64,000 nt of DNA from Closterium sp. Naga37s-1. Taxonomy: Eukaryota > Streptophyta > Zygnematophyceae > Desmidiales > Closteriaceae. Position numbers and translations under genes: made by a program. Positions 11,153-25,100 of this stretch are shown here, one piece after another; position 1 is the first letter of the stretch; every line of letters begins with the position of its first letter. Location of the stretch: NCBI GenBank assembly GCA_947471745.1, contig CANJKZ010001158.1, positions 1-64,000 of the forward strand, given 5' to 3'. Under the pieces are notes generated by a model. That model saw only the letters and a list, made by a program, of their open reading frames with translations. It was not told where the DNA came from and ran no database searches.

Positions 11153-14100
11153 TCACCTCGAAGTCAAACAAGAAAGGTGAATCGAATCGCTACACCTCCC
11201 GGTGATACACCGCCATGCAATCCCGCTCCCACTCCCCCGACACACCGAGCACATAAACGACGGGTGCCGCAGCAGCCGCACCCGGTGGTTCGGCCGCCTC
11301 GGATCAAACGACTCAACCCCTGCCACCACCATCTCTAAGCTCCGAATCTCAGCTAAAAGCCGCTCTGATTGGTCCCTCAGCTCGTCGTTTGCGGATTGTA
11401 GCTCTTGCGCGCGCAGCTGGGACAGCTCGTAGGTTTTTAGGGTTTCCTGTAGCTGCTGCGCGTGCTCCTTGTGCTTCCTCTCCTGCTCCTTGCAGCTTTC
11501 CAGCTGTGCCAGCACGGATTGCATATCCCCCTCTGATGACTCCGATGCCATGGCCAGCTGTGGGTGTGGAAAGAAGGTGGGGTGGGGTGTGGTGGAGGAG
11601 GATAGTTACTGAGGCATCTCCGGATTGCATATCCCCCTCTGATGACTCTGATACCATGGTCAGCTGTGGGTGTGAAAAACACGACAAGAAGGGGGCGGTG
11701 AGGTTTGTGCGTGGTGGGGAAAGAGAGGAGGGGGCAGGGAGGGGAGGAGGAACGAGGGGAGCACATGAGAACAACAGACAAGGGAGGTGATGGCGAGGAG
11801 GTGTGAGGATCGGATGGTAATCTAAAGTATTTGCTAGTCAAACTCACTTATCGGTTCTGGTGCGTGCGGGAGCCAGCTCTCAAACACATGCTACTAGGTG
11901 TGTACCATGAGTGAACCGAAAACCCTCAACCCTGCTACTGACCTTATGAGACTTCCCATCCACTGTAGCCTCCAGCTCTGCCACTCTCCTCTGCAATGCT
12001 TCCACCTCCTCACTGCTCTGCCCTGCACTGCTTGCCACTGCCGGCTCTGCCGCCCCCTGCACATGCGAGGGATGTGGGAGTAGGTTGGGGTTGAGAGAAT
12101 GAGTGGAGGGGAGGGTACGGGGGGGGGGAGGGAGAGGAGGGGAGGGGCGGGTTGGGAATGGGTGCGGACGCGCAAGTGACACTAAGGGAGGTAAGTGGGC
12201 AAGGCTTGACTGGGAAAGAAAGGAATGTGCTGCAAGTGAATCATTCTGAAAATGCATGGTGTTTGGCACATGGGTGGGTGGGAGTGATACCATGGTTGCC
12301 TTGGCATGCTCCATGTCCCTCTCATGGCTCGCCTTCATTGCCTCCTGCTCAATCACCCATGCACATGCCACACATGCACATGACACACACACGCCACACA
12401 TGCACATGCCACACACACGCCACCCATGCACATGACACACATGCACATGCCACACATGCACATGCCACACATGCACATGCCACACACACGCCACACATGC
12501 ACATGCCACACATGCACATGCCACACATGTATATGCCATAAGGGAGGAGAAACTCTCAACCATGTGATCCAACAAACCATCCACCAAAGCGGGACAAGTG
12601 TGGCTTGCGGGTCCTGGCGTAACGGGCATGAAGGATGCGACATGCGACTAGGAGGGGAGAACAAGTAGTTGAGAACGAAGTTAGGAAAAAGGGTTGGAAA
12701 CAGGGGAATGGACTTAACCAAGGGTTGTAACCCACCGACCATACGTAACCCACCGACAACATGAAATCAACCGACAATATGTAACCACCGACCACATGTA
12801 ACACAGCGTCTACATGTAACCCACCGACAACATGTAACCCACCGACAACATGTAACCCACCGACAACATGTAACCCACCGACAACATGGAACCCACCGAC
12901 CACATGTAACCCAGCAACGACATGTAACCCACCGACCAACCCACTGACCACATGTAACGCAGCGACGACCTGTGATTCACTAACCATTTCATCGAGCAGT
13001 TGACGGAGCTCTGCTTCATGTGCTGCCTTGGAGGACTCCAGCACGCACCAGCAGCCAACACATTCAATTAGGGTTTCCAGTTGAGGATTCGAATCGAGGT
13101 TTCAGATTGCGGGTTGGGGTTGAGTGTTGCAACATGCAGGTGAATTTCAGGGTTGCAACAAGAGGTCAAGGTTGCTCGGGTGTGCAACATGTATGTATGG
13201 ACTGTCAAACACAAGAGGGGCATTGTGTCATGCGCATGGAGGGCATGGCACGTGGTCTCGTCTCACCAGCTGGTCTTTGAGCTGTTGCAGATCCGCGGCT
13301 TGGGATGCTGCTGCTGCTGCCTGCAGTGGCGGCCGCATGGGAGAAAATGGGCGCACCGAGGAGTGGACGAGGGGGAAGGAACACGGGGGGGGTGGGGAGG
13401 ACAAGGCAACACAAGCTTGAACTGCTGCAGATCTGCCCGATGGGATGCTGGCTGCCTGCAGTGGTGGACGATTTTTTAGAATTCCCACAAATTGCGGATG
13501 GGGGAACAGGGGAGGGGAGGAGGAGAGGGGAAGAGGAGCAGTGGCAGGGTCAGGACAGAGCAATGCAAGTTAGACATGAGGCGAGAGGAGAGGAGTGAGG
13601 GGTAGGGTAACAACTGTTGAAACCTGGAAACAAACGTGTTGGGAATCAAAAGCTTCAACTATCAAGTCAAGTGGTTTTGTGTGAACCACAAACCAGAACG
13701 AACTTGAATGCTCTTGTCAAGAGCACACACATACTCGTCTCTTTGAACTGCCATTCCTACTTACCGTGTTGTCTTTGAGTTGCTGAAGCTCTGCTTCGTG
13801 TGCTGCCCTGGCTGCTGCCTGTTGTGCATTCATACAGGCACTCATGCACATACACCCATATACATGCGCACACACACACACAATCACACCCACATAGACA
13901 TGCGCACGCACCGCCACGCCCAGTGAGAACAAAGGAGAAGTGAGAGGACTGACACAAGCATGCCTTCAGATGTGCCAGATCGTGGTAATGATATGGGCTG
14001 GCATTGGGGTTGAGGAGGTTCAGTTCAGTTCAGTTACGTTTAGTCGAGTAGATTTGCAGTGCATCTTGCGTCGCTTAAGCCAAACAAGTTATCTGGCATG

Positions 14101-14824
14101 CTTTGCTGAGTGTCAGATTTTCTAACCCGCTCACCATTGCTCTCTTGATCTGCTCCATCTCTCTCTCATGACCCGCCTTCAGGGCCTCCTGCAGTGGCGG
14201 ACAGCAGAGCAACACGCACAGACACACACGAATTGGCACGCATGCATTTATACATGACACAAAACGAACACAGAGAGGGCAATCAGCCCGATAACAAAGC
14301 AGGTTGAAGGGCAAAGATCAGCTCGCTGTCAAGTCATGCCATGCCATGACATGGCGTACCATGGCGGCTGTTGACTGCTGCAGCTCTGCCTCTTGAGCCT
14401 TATTGCGCTCCCCCTGTCATGAGCACAGCACAGCGAGGCAACGAGGTCGGCGGGTACGGAGAGCATGTGGGGGAGAAAGGGAGATGGAGGAGGGGAGACG
14501 GGTGAGAAAGGGGTGGTGACGACATGAAGGGTTAGATGCAGAGATGGCTGAATCTTAAGAGTTTGGAGAACATCAGAACGGAGCAGGGAAGGCATGGTTT
14601 GGAAGCAGAGGCAGCAGGTCATTCAGAACGACACGGTCGCTATTGCAGCTTTTGGGATCAGCGTAAAGGGTGTGTTGTTGCTACAGGAAACTGTGCATTG
14701 TCGTTAGTTGCACTGACCATTCTTGCTGCCACGAGCCGAAACTCTTCTTCCCGTGCTGCCTGCTGCTCGTCCTGTATATGTTCATCCCCCCCCCCACGCA
14801 CACACACACACACACACACGCACG

Positions 14825-14889
<65 letters not shown>

Positions 14890-16166
14890 ACACCCACACA
14901 CCATGTGCACACACACATGCATAGATATGCAAGGTGCAAGGTTAAGTAAGGAAATGCTGCGGTTGGGTAAGGATGAGACACGGGCCTCGCAGAGCAGAAG
15001 GCTCAGACCATTCCAGGTGACTTTTGAGTCGACTCAAAAGTCGCAGAGCAGAAGGCTCAGACTATACCCACCAATTGCAGATGCAAGGCAATTGAGTCGA
15101 CTCAACAGTCATCTCGCTTCAAACCACACACACACACCTCCAGCCAGCCGGCATGCACCATTTGCAGGCGCAGCTGCTGCAGCTCGAGTTTGAGAGGCTC
15201 GAGCTGTGACCCGGCATCCTCAACACGTGCACCTTGGACTCAAACCACACACATACACACTCAGCCGGCCAGCACGCACCATTTGCAGGCGTAGCTGCTG
15301 CAGCTCTAGCTTGAGAGGCTCTAGCTGCGATCCTGCATCCTTGGCGCGAGCGTCTGAAAGAGCAAGCGCCGTCTTGAGCGACCGCAACGTCTCCTCCTTG
15401 TCCCGCACCGATGCCTGCAGCGCTGCCAGCATGTCCTGTAGACCCGACTCCTGGGAGGTTAAGAGGGGGTTGAGAAGGGTTGAGAAGGGTGGGTGGGTTG
15501 GGTGGTTGTGTGGCAGGTTGTAAGTGACTTGGGACTTTCGGCGACCGCAACGTTTCCTCCTTGTCCCGCACCGACGCCTGCAGCGCTGCTAGCATGTCCT
15601 TCAAATCTGATTTCTGCACGTGGTGAGAGGAGTTGAATAAAGGGTTGAAAGAGCCCAACCGAGAGGGTGAAAAGGGTGATAGAGTGAGTGAAAGGGGTTG
15701 GAAGGAGTTGATAGAGGGATTGAGGGTGAGGAGAACGAGAGAGAAGAGAGGCCTGAATCCCAAGGGGAAGGGGGGGAGGAACGAGGGGTTCGAAGAGAGG
15801 AGAGCAGCTGCAGCAAACCTAAGCGTCGCCGCCTCAACATACGAATCCTCCCACCAAGCATATTGCGTGGTACCATATGCAGATTCTCCCAGCCAGACAA
15901 CCAACATAATCATTTCACCTCCTCCTGCATCTCAATCCGCTCCAGTCTGTCCTGCAGCGCACGGATCCGCTCCTCCTTCTCCCCCACCTCCTCCCTCGCC
16001 CCCTGCACCGCCTGCCTCAACTCCTCCCCCTCCTGCCCAACCCTCTGTGCCTCCTCCTTCAACCCCTCAATCTCCTCCCTTAGCTGCCCAATCTCCTGCC
16101 TGAGGCCCTCGATCTCGTTCCGTAAGGCCTCGTTCTCTTGCCGCAATGAGTGGCACTCCTGCTCTG

Positions 16167-16198
<32 letters not shown>

Positions 16199-19100
16199 GC
16201 CCGCCCCTGCTCCTCGCCTCCCTGGGTGGGGCATGGGGATGGGTATGGCCGAGGGAGGGCGGAGGGGTGGAGTGGGGGTAAGGAGGGTTGCGAGGGGCGT
16301 GGGGATGGAGGGATGGAGGGAGGGGAGATGGAGAGGAGGGAGAGGGAATGGTTGGGGGAACGAGTTGAAGGGAGAACGGAGGCTTGGACGTTGATGGGGG
16401 AAGTGGCGGGAAGGAGGGACAGGACACACAGCATACCAGCAATCCAGCCAAGCCCTCTCCCACTCCACATTTTGTGAACATATTTCGTGTGCTTGTCTAA
16501 TCATCCACCCTTTTGCAACTCACCAGACATTCTTCCGATCCACCCCTTTTTTCTCCTATCCACCACCCCCAACCCCTTCACCCCCTGCTTCTCCATGCGT
16601 CCCACTTGCTCCAGCAAAACTCCAATCTCCTCCTTTTCTCGAGTCCAGTAATAAACGACCCACCTCCTGAGGCTCCATGCTTCTGACTTTATCCACCAAC
16701 ACTTGTATCTCATCCTCCTTCTCCTCCACCTCCTCTCTCGCCGCCCTCACGGCCTGCTGCAGCTTCTGCTGCTGGGATGCTGCGCTCATCTGGAGTGAAG
16801 CAGGAGAGAGGTGACGAGGAGGAGGGGAAGGAAGAGGCGGAGGGAAGGGAAGAGGTGGGAGGGAAGGGGGCGACGGGTGGGGAAGAGGGGGGGAGGGATG
16901 GAAGGGAGAGAAAAGGCAAACATGGCGCTGTATAAGGAGAAGGGTGAGCTACTCTGTCCTTCTCTCGCGCGTCCCTCAAAGAAAGGGGTTGTTCGTTCCA
17001 CTTGAATCACCTCCTCTCTCGCAACCCTCTCAGCCTGCTCTCTTTTGAATCGACTCAAAAGTCAGAGGGGGTGCTTGCTTCACGTGAATCGCCTCCTCTC
17101 TCGCAACCCTCTCAGCCTGCTGTAGCGTCTGCTGCTGAGACGCCACACTCATCGGGAGTGAGACGAACGAGGTGGGCTTGCTTCTCTGCTGTCTTACTTT
17201 GTCGTGTCCTCTGGCCCTGGAAGCAAGTCCACCGGTGTGGGAGCGACAGACGGAACTAAACAGGGAAGAAGAGAGGAAGCCATATGAGTGTTACTTCTGA
17301 GAATTCTCAAAAGGGAAGGAGAGAGGAAAAGGGACGACTTGAAAGAGATGGGAGGGCGGAGAGTGGGAGGACCAGGGTGTGGGGGGGGGGACCGGTGGGG
17401 GGGAGGAGGAGGTGAGAGGGTGGGCGGAGGGATACAAGAACACACGCGCAAGAGAAATTCCAGCAGCTGCAGCTTCTTTGAGTTGGCTCGGAAAGATTTC
17501 AGCAGCTAAAACTCACTCTGCACAAAGTGCTGCAGCACCAACACACCTCGCGGTGCTGCAGCTGCTCCACCAGCTCCCAAATACGCAGCCCTTCCCAGCT
17601 CCATGTACATCCTCCCTCATGATTGAACAAGTGTTTTGAGACGTCTCAAAACACCTCAACCAGCTGCTACATCCGCAGGCCTTGAGCGCCTGCCTGCCTG
17701 CCTGCATTGTTGCTCGGAGTCGATCCAAAACACCAACACTCCTCAAACTGCAGCATCAGCAACGCACCTCACAGCGCCGAACCAGCAACGCACCTCGCAG
17801 TGCTGCAGCTGCTTCACGAGCTCCCGGATGCGCACGTCCTTCTCAGCCACATCCTCCCTGGCCGCCTTGAGCGCCTGCCTGTGTTGCTCTGAGTGGAGCC
17901 ACAGAACCAACGCACCTCAAACTGCTCAACAACCAACCAGCGCACCTCACAGTGCTGCAGCTGCTTCACGAGCTCCCGGATGCGCACGTCCTTCTCAGCC
18001 ACATCCTCCCTGGCCGCCTTGAGCGCCTGCCTGAGCCCCTCCATGTCCTGCCTCCCTGCCTGCACCTGCTGCGCTAGCTGCTCCACCCGCTGCTGCAGAA
18101 TGCGCTGCTGCGCCCGCTCCCTCTCGACATCCACGTGCTGCCATGGGGGGAGAAGGGCGGCGGATGGGAGAGGGAGAGGGAGGGGACGAGAGGGTGTAAG
18201 GGCTCAGGAGGAGAACACGACTTGCGCTGCTGCACCCGCTCCCTCTTGACACCCATGTGCTGGCATCTGGTGTGGGGTGGGGGGGTTGAAGGGGAGGGGG
18301 GGGGGGGAGGGGGGAGGAAGGAGCAGGACGGATGGTGGGGAGGAGCGGGAAAGGAAGGGTGGTGGGAACACGACGCTCAGCCACAGGGCACAGGGCACAG
18401 GGCACAGGGCAGAGAGGTGGAGGTGTGTGTGGAAGGGAACAGACCTGGTGGGAGCGAGACGGCGAGGAGGAGGAGAGGCTGTCAATGAGCTGGCGATACG
18501 TTGCCAGCTGTGTGGTCGCCTGGCGTAGCAATCAGGAAGAGGGAGAGGGGACGGGGAGAGGAAGGGTGAGGGGAAGGGAGGGGAGAGGAGGAAGGGAGGA
18601 GGATAGGGGGGGAAGGGAGAAACGGGGGGAACGGGGTGGGCGGGGAAGGGGAGGGGAAAGGGGAAAGTGGGGAGGGGAGGGTGAGGGGAGGGGAAGGGGA
18701 AGGGGGAGGGGAAGGGGGGAGGAGCCGGTCGGCAGAGGAAGCGAGGAGAAAATGTGAGAAAAGAAAGTAGGCAGATTATCATGGTGGGGCACGAATTGGT
18801 CAATGGAGGTAAGAAAGAGTTGCAGGCGAAAGAACCGGACTGAGAATAGACCCTCTCCCTCCTTACCCTCCTCTTTCTATTCACCAGATTTTAAAGCAGA
18901 CACCTGAAATCCTATTCACCCCTATGCACATCCTAACCCTCCCCTTAGCGCAGCCTGAATCTCCTCTCTTGCTCTCCTTGCTCTTCCACCCTCACCTCCT
19001 CGTTGGCGTATCTGACCTCCTGCGCGTCCCTCTCAACACTTGTCTCAGCACTTTTCGCACACTCCCTTTCGCTTCGAGTGAGCATCTGAGCCCCTAAATC

Positions 19101-22100
19101 TTCCTGCACAGCCCATCCATCCATCACCTCCTTTCCTCGTGTTGCGTATCTGAGCTCCTGTGCGAATCCCTCTCCACGCGCCTCGCACACACACACACAC
19201 ACACACACTCCCTTTTGTTCTTCGTGAGCATCCAAGATTCTAGCTATTACTGCACAGCACAGCCCGCCCGCCCGCCGCTCACCTCCTCGTTGGCGTATCG
19301 GAGCTCCTGCGCGTCCCTCTCAACGCGCCTGACCACCTCGTCCCGGTCGCGAACCGCTATGCGCAGCTGCTGCCTCTCCGCCTCCATTGCTGCCATCGAC
19401 TCCATCAGCCGCGCCGCCTGGGGGACTCAAGACGAGGGAGGGGGATTGCGGGGAGGAGGGGTTGAATTGGGGACGACGCATGGGGCAGACATGATGGTTG
19501 CTCTCCGCTCCGCCTCCATTGCTGCCATCGACTCCATCCGCCACGCTGCCTGGGGGACTCAAGCGGAAGCGGAGGGGGGGGGGGGAGAGGGGGGAGGGAG
19601 AGGGGGAGGGGGAGGGGGAGGGAAAGGGAAAGGGAGAGGGGGTGGGAAAGGGGGAGGGAAAGGGAGAGGGGGTGGAGGAGGCATGGAAGTGAACAGATGA
19701 CCTGGCAGTGATGGGGGCACTGAGGCAGCAACTGTTTTTGTCCTGTCGGTCCTGGATTTTCATCTCCGTGTTTTAGCCACCAACCAGTCAAACTGACTTG
19801 ACTCAATCAAATAACGCGTCTGAGTCCAATCAAATAACGATTCGAATTAGCAAACAGCCACACAGTGTCAAGTGAGCATGGGGACGAAGGTGGGCACAGA
19901 ACGGAGATGGTGTTGAGTGATGAGCTGACAATACAACCCAAGGAGACGTGGCAAGGAGGTAAGGTGTGGAGGCAAGGTGAGGAGGCAAGGCAAGGACACA
20001 AGGTGAGAGTGTGAGCTGACCTCGAATCTCAGCATAGCAGCCTCCTCTGCATCATGGCTCCTGGACGGTCCAATCCCCACGTTATTCCCCCTCCCACACC
20101 TCTCACACACCCCTCCTGCTGCTACTGCTCCTCCTGCTGCTGCTGCCGTTGCCTCGCCTCCATTCCTAAAACCGCCAGCATGTCCATCCCGTTCTGCCCT
20201 CCCACCCTCCACGCTTCCTGCACCAGACACTGCCCTATCCTCCCTCCCAACCCCCTCCCCTCGCTCCCTGTCTGCCTCTCCCACCCCTTCATGCTCACGT
20301 CTCCCTGAACCTCCTACCCCTGCTCCTACACCCCCTCCTACGCCTGCTCCTTTTTCCAAATCCCCCTCTCTCCATTCGCCACCGTCTCCGCCCCTGTCCC
20401 CACCGCCATCGCCCGCCTCCCCCAACCCACTTTCCATGACATGGCTGCTACTAGTAGAAGCACCTGGGAAGCTCGTTGATCCATCCGCACAGACAGTCCC
20501 TGCTGAAGAAGCTACCTGTGTCTCTGCCCATCCCTGTCCCGCCTCTCCCTGCGTTCCCGCTTCCCCATGGTTGTCTCCATTGCTTCCCCCTGCTGCCCCT
20601 GCTGTCGTGGATCCTACTTCTCGCCCGGTGTCAAGTGGTTGACCTTGGGTTTCCGCAAGCCCTGCTTCACCAGCAGTCGCTGCTGCTGATTCTGGTGTGG
20701 CTGCCGCCGCTGCTGCCGCTCCCGCTGCTGCTGCGCTAGGTGATGATACTCCTGATTTCGCCCGCTCCTGTTACACAGACAGGCACGAGCGCGCGCGCGC
20801 GCGCTCGCACGCACACGCAAACAACCAGCCGGGGTGGAAACATGGAAAGCCAGCAATGAGAAGGAGACGGCGGCACTAAGAAAGAACCTACACAAAGACT
20901 CCAACTCCACCAGCTCCCACCTCCTAACCACCTGCATCAGCGTGCGGAGGCGAGTGACCTCTCCTCCTCTGTGAAAGCCTACCTTGCTCGCTTTTCATTC
21001 TAAGTTGCACTCAGAAAAGCATCTACAGAACAGACAGGTCCAGCAGCTCTCCTCCGCCACAGCCCACCTGCAGCAGCAGCATGCGGAGGCGGGTGACCTC
21101 GCCCCCTGAGAAAGCTTTACTCATCTTCTTTATCTTATGTCGTTGCTGGGTAAGAGAAAACATCCTCAGACCCCAACGGCTCCCCTGACCCAACCCACCT
21201 GCAGCAGCAGCATGCGAAGGCGGGTGACCTCGCCCCTGAGGAAACCTGCCTCGCATTTTTTCATGTTTGAATCATCACAAACACATGACTCAAACAAACC
21301 TCTACAGACCAAAACGGACCCTTCCAACCCACCTGCAGCAGCGTGCGCAGGCGGGAGACCTCGCCCCTGAGGAAACCTGCCTCGCTGCGGCGCTGCTGCA
21401 GCTCCTCCTGCACCATTGTGCACCGCTGCTGCCATGCCACCGCCTGCTGCCGCCCCTCCTCGCCCTCCCTCGCCGCCTGCGGATGGAGCAAGGGCGCGGA
21501 CGGGAGGGAGAGTGTGGAGAGGGAAAAGATGTAGAGAGGGGAGGGACAAGTGAGAGGGATGGGAAAGGGTTTGAGACGTCTTGAGACCATCTCGAGTTGC
21601 CGCTGCCCTTCTGGTTACGTCGCGGCCGAAGAATGCAAGCTGTTTTTCACTCGTTCGCTCCACTCCCTAACCTCCTCTCATTCACTCTCTGGTGCCCAGC
21701 TTTTTCTCAAGTCCTAAGCCTAGATTTTCTGTTACGTTCTTCTTCCTACGGTAACATCTCTTCTCAACACCCATGCACAGCCCACACACAAGCTCACACA
21801 CGAGATTATGTTCAGTATGTGTGCAAACACACTCACACATGCACACATGCGCGCGCACGCACGCGCTCACACATACACACACCTGCTGCCATCGGACCAG
21901 GTCTGTCTGTAGCTGGCTCATCTCCTCCTGCAACTGCCTCAGCCGCCGCTCCCCTGCTGCTGCCCTCGCACGCTCGCCCTCCAACAACGCCAATAGCTGA
22001 AACAGTTAGAAACGCACACGCGCAGATGCGAAGGAGGAGGGGGGGGGGGGGGGAGGGTGGGGGAGAGGGGGAAGGACAGTAAGGCACATCATGAGGGTAA

Positions 22101-25100
22101 TAGGCTTTTGAGAATGTGTTTCCAGAGATGCAAACAGCTAGGCGACCACGCACACACACACAGCTGGGAAGAGAGGGCAGTGGGGGGTAGATGCAGGGGT
22201 GTAAGCGGAGTAAGAGAGGAAAGGGATGCATCGGACCGGGACAGCTTCAGTCTCAGACACGCTCCAATTCATTCATGCAACGCACACACACACACATGCA
22301 TGCAACCTTTGAGATGTGTCAAGTCAAATAGGGATGCAGCAGGGCACGCCTCAGAGACACTCTCCTATGCATGCATGCATGCACCCACATACCCATGCAA
22401 CTCTCCTTCGCCCAAGCCCCCCCCCCCCCCATCAATATACACACACACGCACACACATGTACACATATACACATGCAAAAAACGCATTTTACCGAGTTCA
22501 GAAAAAGGTCAGGCCAAAGGGCAACAAAACCAAGCGCATCCCATACCTCTTTGCTGCTTGCACCGCCTTCCGCAATCTCCCCGTCCGCTCCCACCATCTC
22601 CTCCAGTCCCCGCTCCCCTCTCCTCCCCCCTCCCCTCTCACTCCCCTCCTCCACACTCTCCACTGATCGCGTCTCAAACATCTCATCCCGGTCGCCTTGG
22701 CTCGACTCGTCCACACTCCCCAGCCCCTCCCGGCCCTCTAGATCCTGGCTGCTGCGGCTAGAGGAGCGTGTGAAGGACTTACGACCCTCCCTGTCGGGTG
22801 TGTCTGCTGATGAGAGAGACGCAGATGAGGGAAAGCTGGGGCGGCTAGGGACGTGGGGGGAGAGCTGGAGAGGCGGAGAGTGGTCAAGAAATGGGAGGGG
22901 GGATTTGGGGAAGGGATGGGAGGAGGGGAGACGGGAGGGGGGCGGCCAAGGGATGGAAGGGGCGAGGGGGAAGGGAGGCAAAGGGAGGTGACAATGCGGA
23001 AACAGATCATCAGTCAGAGGAGTTGGGGAGTGTGGGAGGGGGAATGAAAGGGGGAAGTGTGGCAACGATAGAATTTGGAGAGTGCAATGGGGCACGAGAA
23101 TGAGAACATCACAACAGCAAAATGCAATGCATGTGCTTCTCCTGGACGAACGCGGCTTTTGAGTCGACTCAAAAGTCACCTCTTTTGAGTCGATTCAAAA
23201 GTCACCTCTTTTGAGTCGACTCAAAAATGAACATCACAACAGCAAAATGCAATGCACGTGCTTCTCCTGGACAAACGCGGCTCTCCTTGACAACAAATGC
23301 AGCAACGTGATTCGCTAAAGCAGACTGGCAGTGTTTTCACAGCCCTCACAGATGGGAAAGGACAGGCGGGGGGGGGGAGGGGGGGGTGGGGGTGGGGGGG
23401 GAAGAGGGGGAAGGGGGGTGGGGTGGAAACGGAGAGGGGGGAATGGGGGTTGGGAAGGAGAGGTTCGGACGCACCTGGGAGGAGAGGCGGCGGCGGGGGG
23501 GTTCGGGCCTGTCTGGGGAGGAGAGGTGGCCGCCTGCTGCTTTGAGGGCGTCCTTGAGACGAGCTATCTCGTGCTCCAACTCCACCTTCTCCGCACGCAC
23601 ACTGCGCACCTGCCAGGTGAAAAGGGGGAACGGGGGGGGGGGGGGAAGGGAGGGGTAAGAAGGGGTAGGAGAGCAGGGGACACCCACGGGGCGTCCTTGA
23701 GACGAGCTATCTCGTGCTCCAACTCCACCTTCTCCGCCCTCACACTGCGCACCTGCCAAAGGGGGGGGGGGGGGGGGGGAGAGGGGCGGGCGGAAGAGGG
23801 GCGGTGGGAAGAGGGGGAAGGGCTAAGAAAGGCCGGGGTTGGAGGGGACACCCACCGGGCGTCCTTGAGACGAGCTATCTCGTGCTCCAACTCCACCTTC
23901 TCCGCCCTCCTTCCCTCACACTGCACACCTGCCAAAGGGGAAGAGAGGGGTGGAGAAGCGTGCGTGTGTCGACAGGGGTTGGGGTGGTTTGAGGGGAGGG
24001 GTTCGGGGGGGAAGGGGGGAACGAGGAGAGGGAGAAGAGTGGAAGGGTGGGTTGCAGGGGACACACTCATGCCGTGCTTGAGTTTGAAAGCCAGATGTTT
24101 CGGCGAGAACATTGTTTATAGCACATGGGTGTTAAGATGTAGAGTGATGCGTGAGGCTTGGTAGACGAGGGCAGGAAGTGAGGGAAGGGGCGGGGTGATT
24201 TCGACAGGAAGGGAGAGGAAAGTGAAGAACAGGAAGAGAACGAGTGGAGGGAGGGGAGAAGTGCGTCAAAGAGAGACAACGTGGGGTGGGCTGACCTGTT
24301 GGGAGCGCTCCCTGTCTGCCTTAAGCTTCTCAATCTCCATCACTCTCTGCTCATACACACGACACAAGGACCACAATGCATGTAGAGCAGCAGAGACTGA
24401 AAGGCATTGGACATGCCCTCTCCACTCCATGTCCAATGCAGTATGAGCGAGTGAACACGCGAATGCAAGCGCTGCTGGCATGTCAAGTCAGCATACATTC
24501 CACTCAACTCCACTCCACCTCCATCCCTCTACCTCCCCCCCTCTCCCCCAACCCCCTCCATCCTGCCTTCCCCTGTTTCCTTCACTGTCCAGGCTAACTC
24601 ATGTAAATCCATCCCCACAATCCACCCCTCCCCTCCCTTCCCCTTTCCTCCTCGTCCTCTCGAGTCGCGCCCCTCCACCTACCAGGGTGCGAGTGAGGGA
24701 GTCGGCCTGCTGCTGGGCAGCGAGGATGGCAGTGCGGCTGCGCTCGCACTCGCCCTCCAGCATGCGGCACTTGCCCTCCAACGACGCCTCCCTCTCCCTC
24801 GCTTCCTCCAGTGCCGCCTTCTGCCAGGGGGGAGAGGGAAAGGGGCCAGGGGCGAGATGCGAGGGGCGACAGGCACCGAGCGAGGGGCACCGAGCGAGGG
24901 GCAGAGTCCAGGCAAGGGACAAGGGGTGGGAGAGGCAGGGGACGGATGGAAAGAGGGGGAAGGAGAGAGGAGAGTAGAAGAATGAGTATCAGGTTTAAGA
25001 AACAATAGAGGGAGTCAAGCGAATAGAGGAGAATTAAGAGCGTAAAAACGGGTGTGAAAGCAGCGCATGAATGGAAGGGAGGGAGGGAGGGAGGGAGGGG

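Noticed and set aside
12350..12972. His/Met- and Val/Gly-rich frames as small genes
   Set aside because: They are translations of minisatellites inside introns of a well-supported gene on the minus strand.
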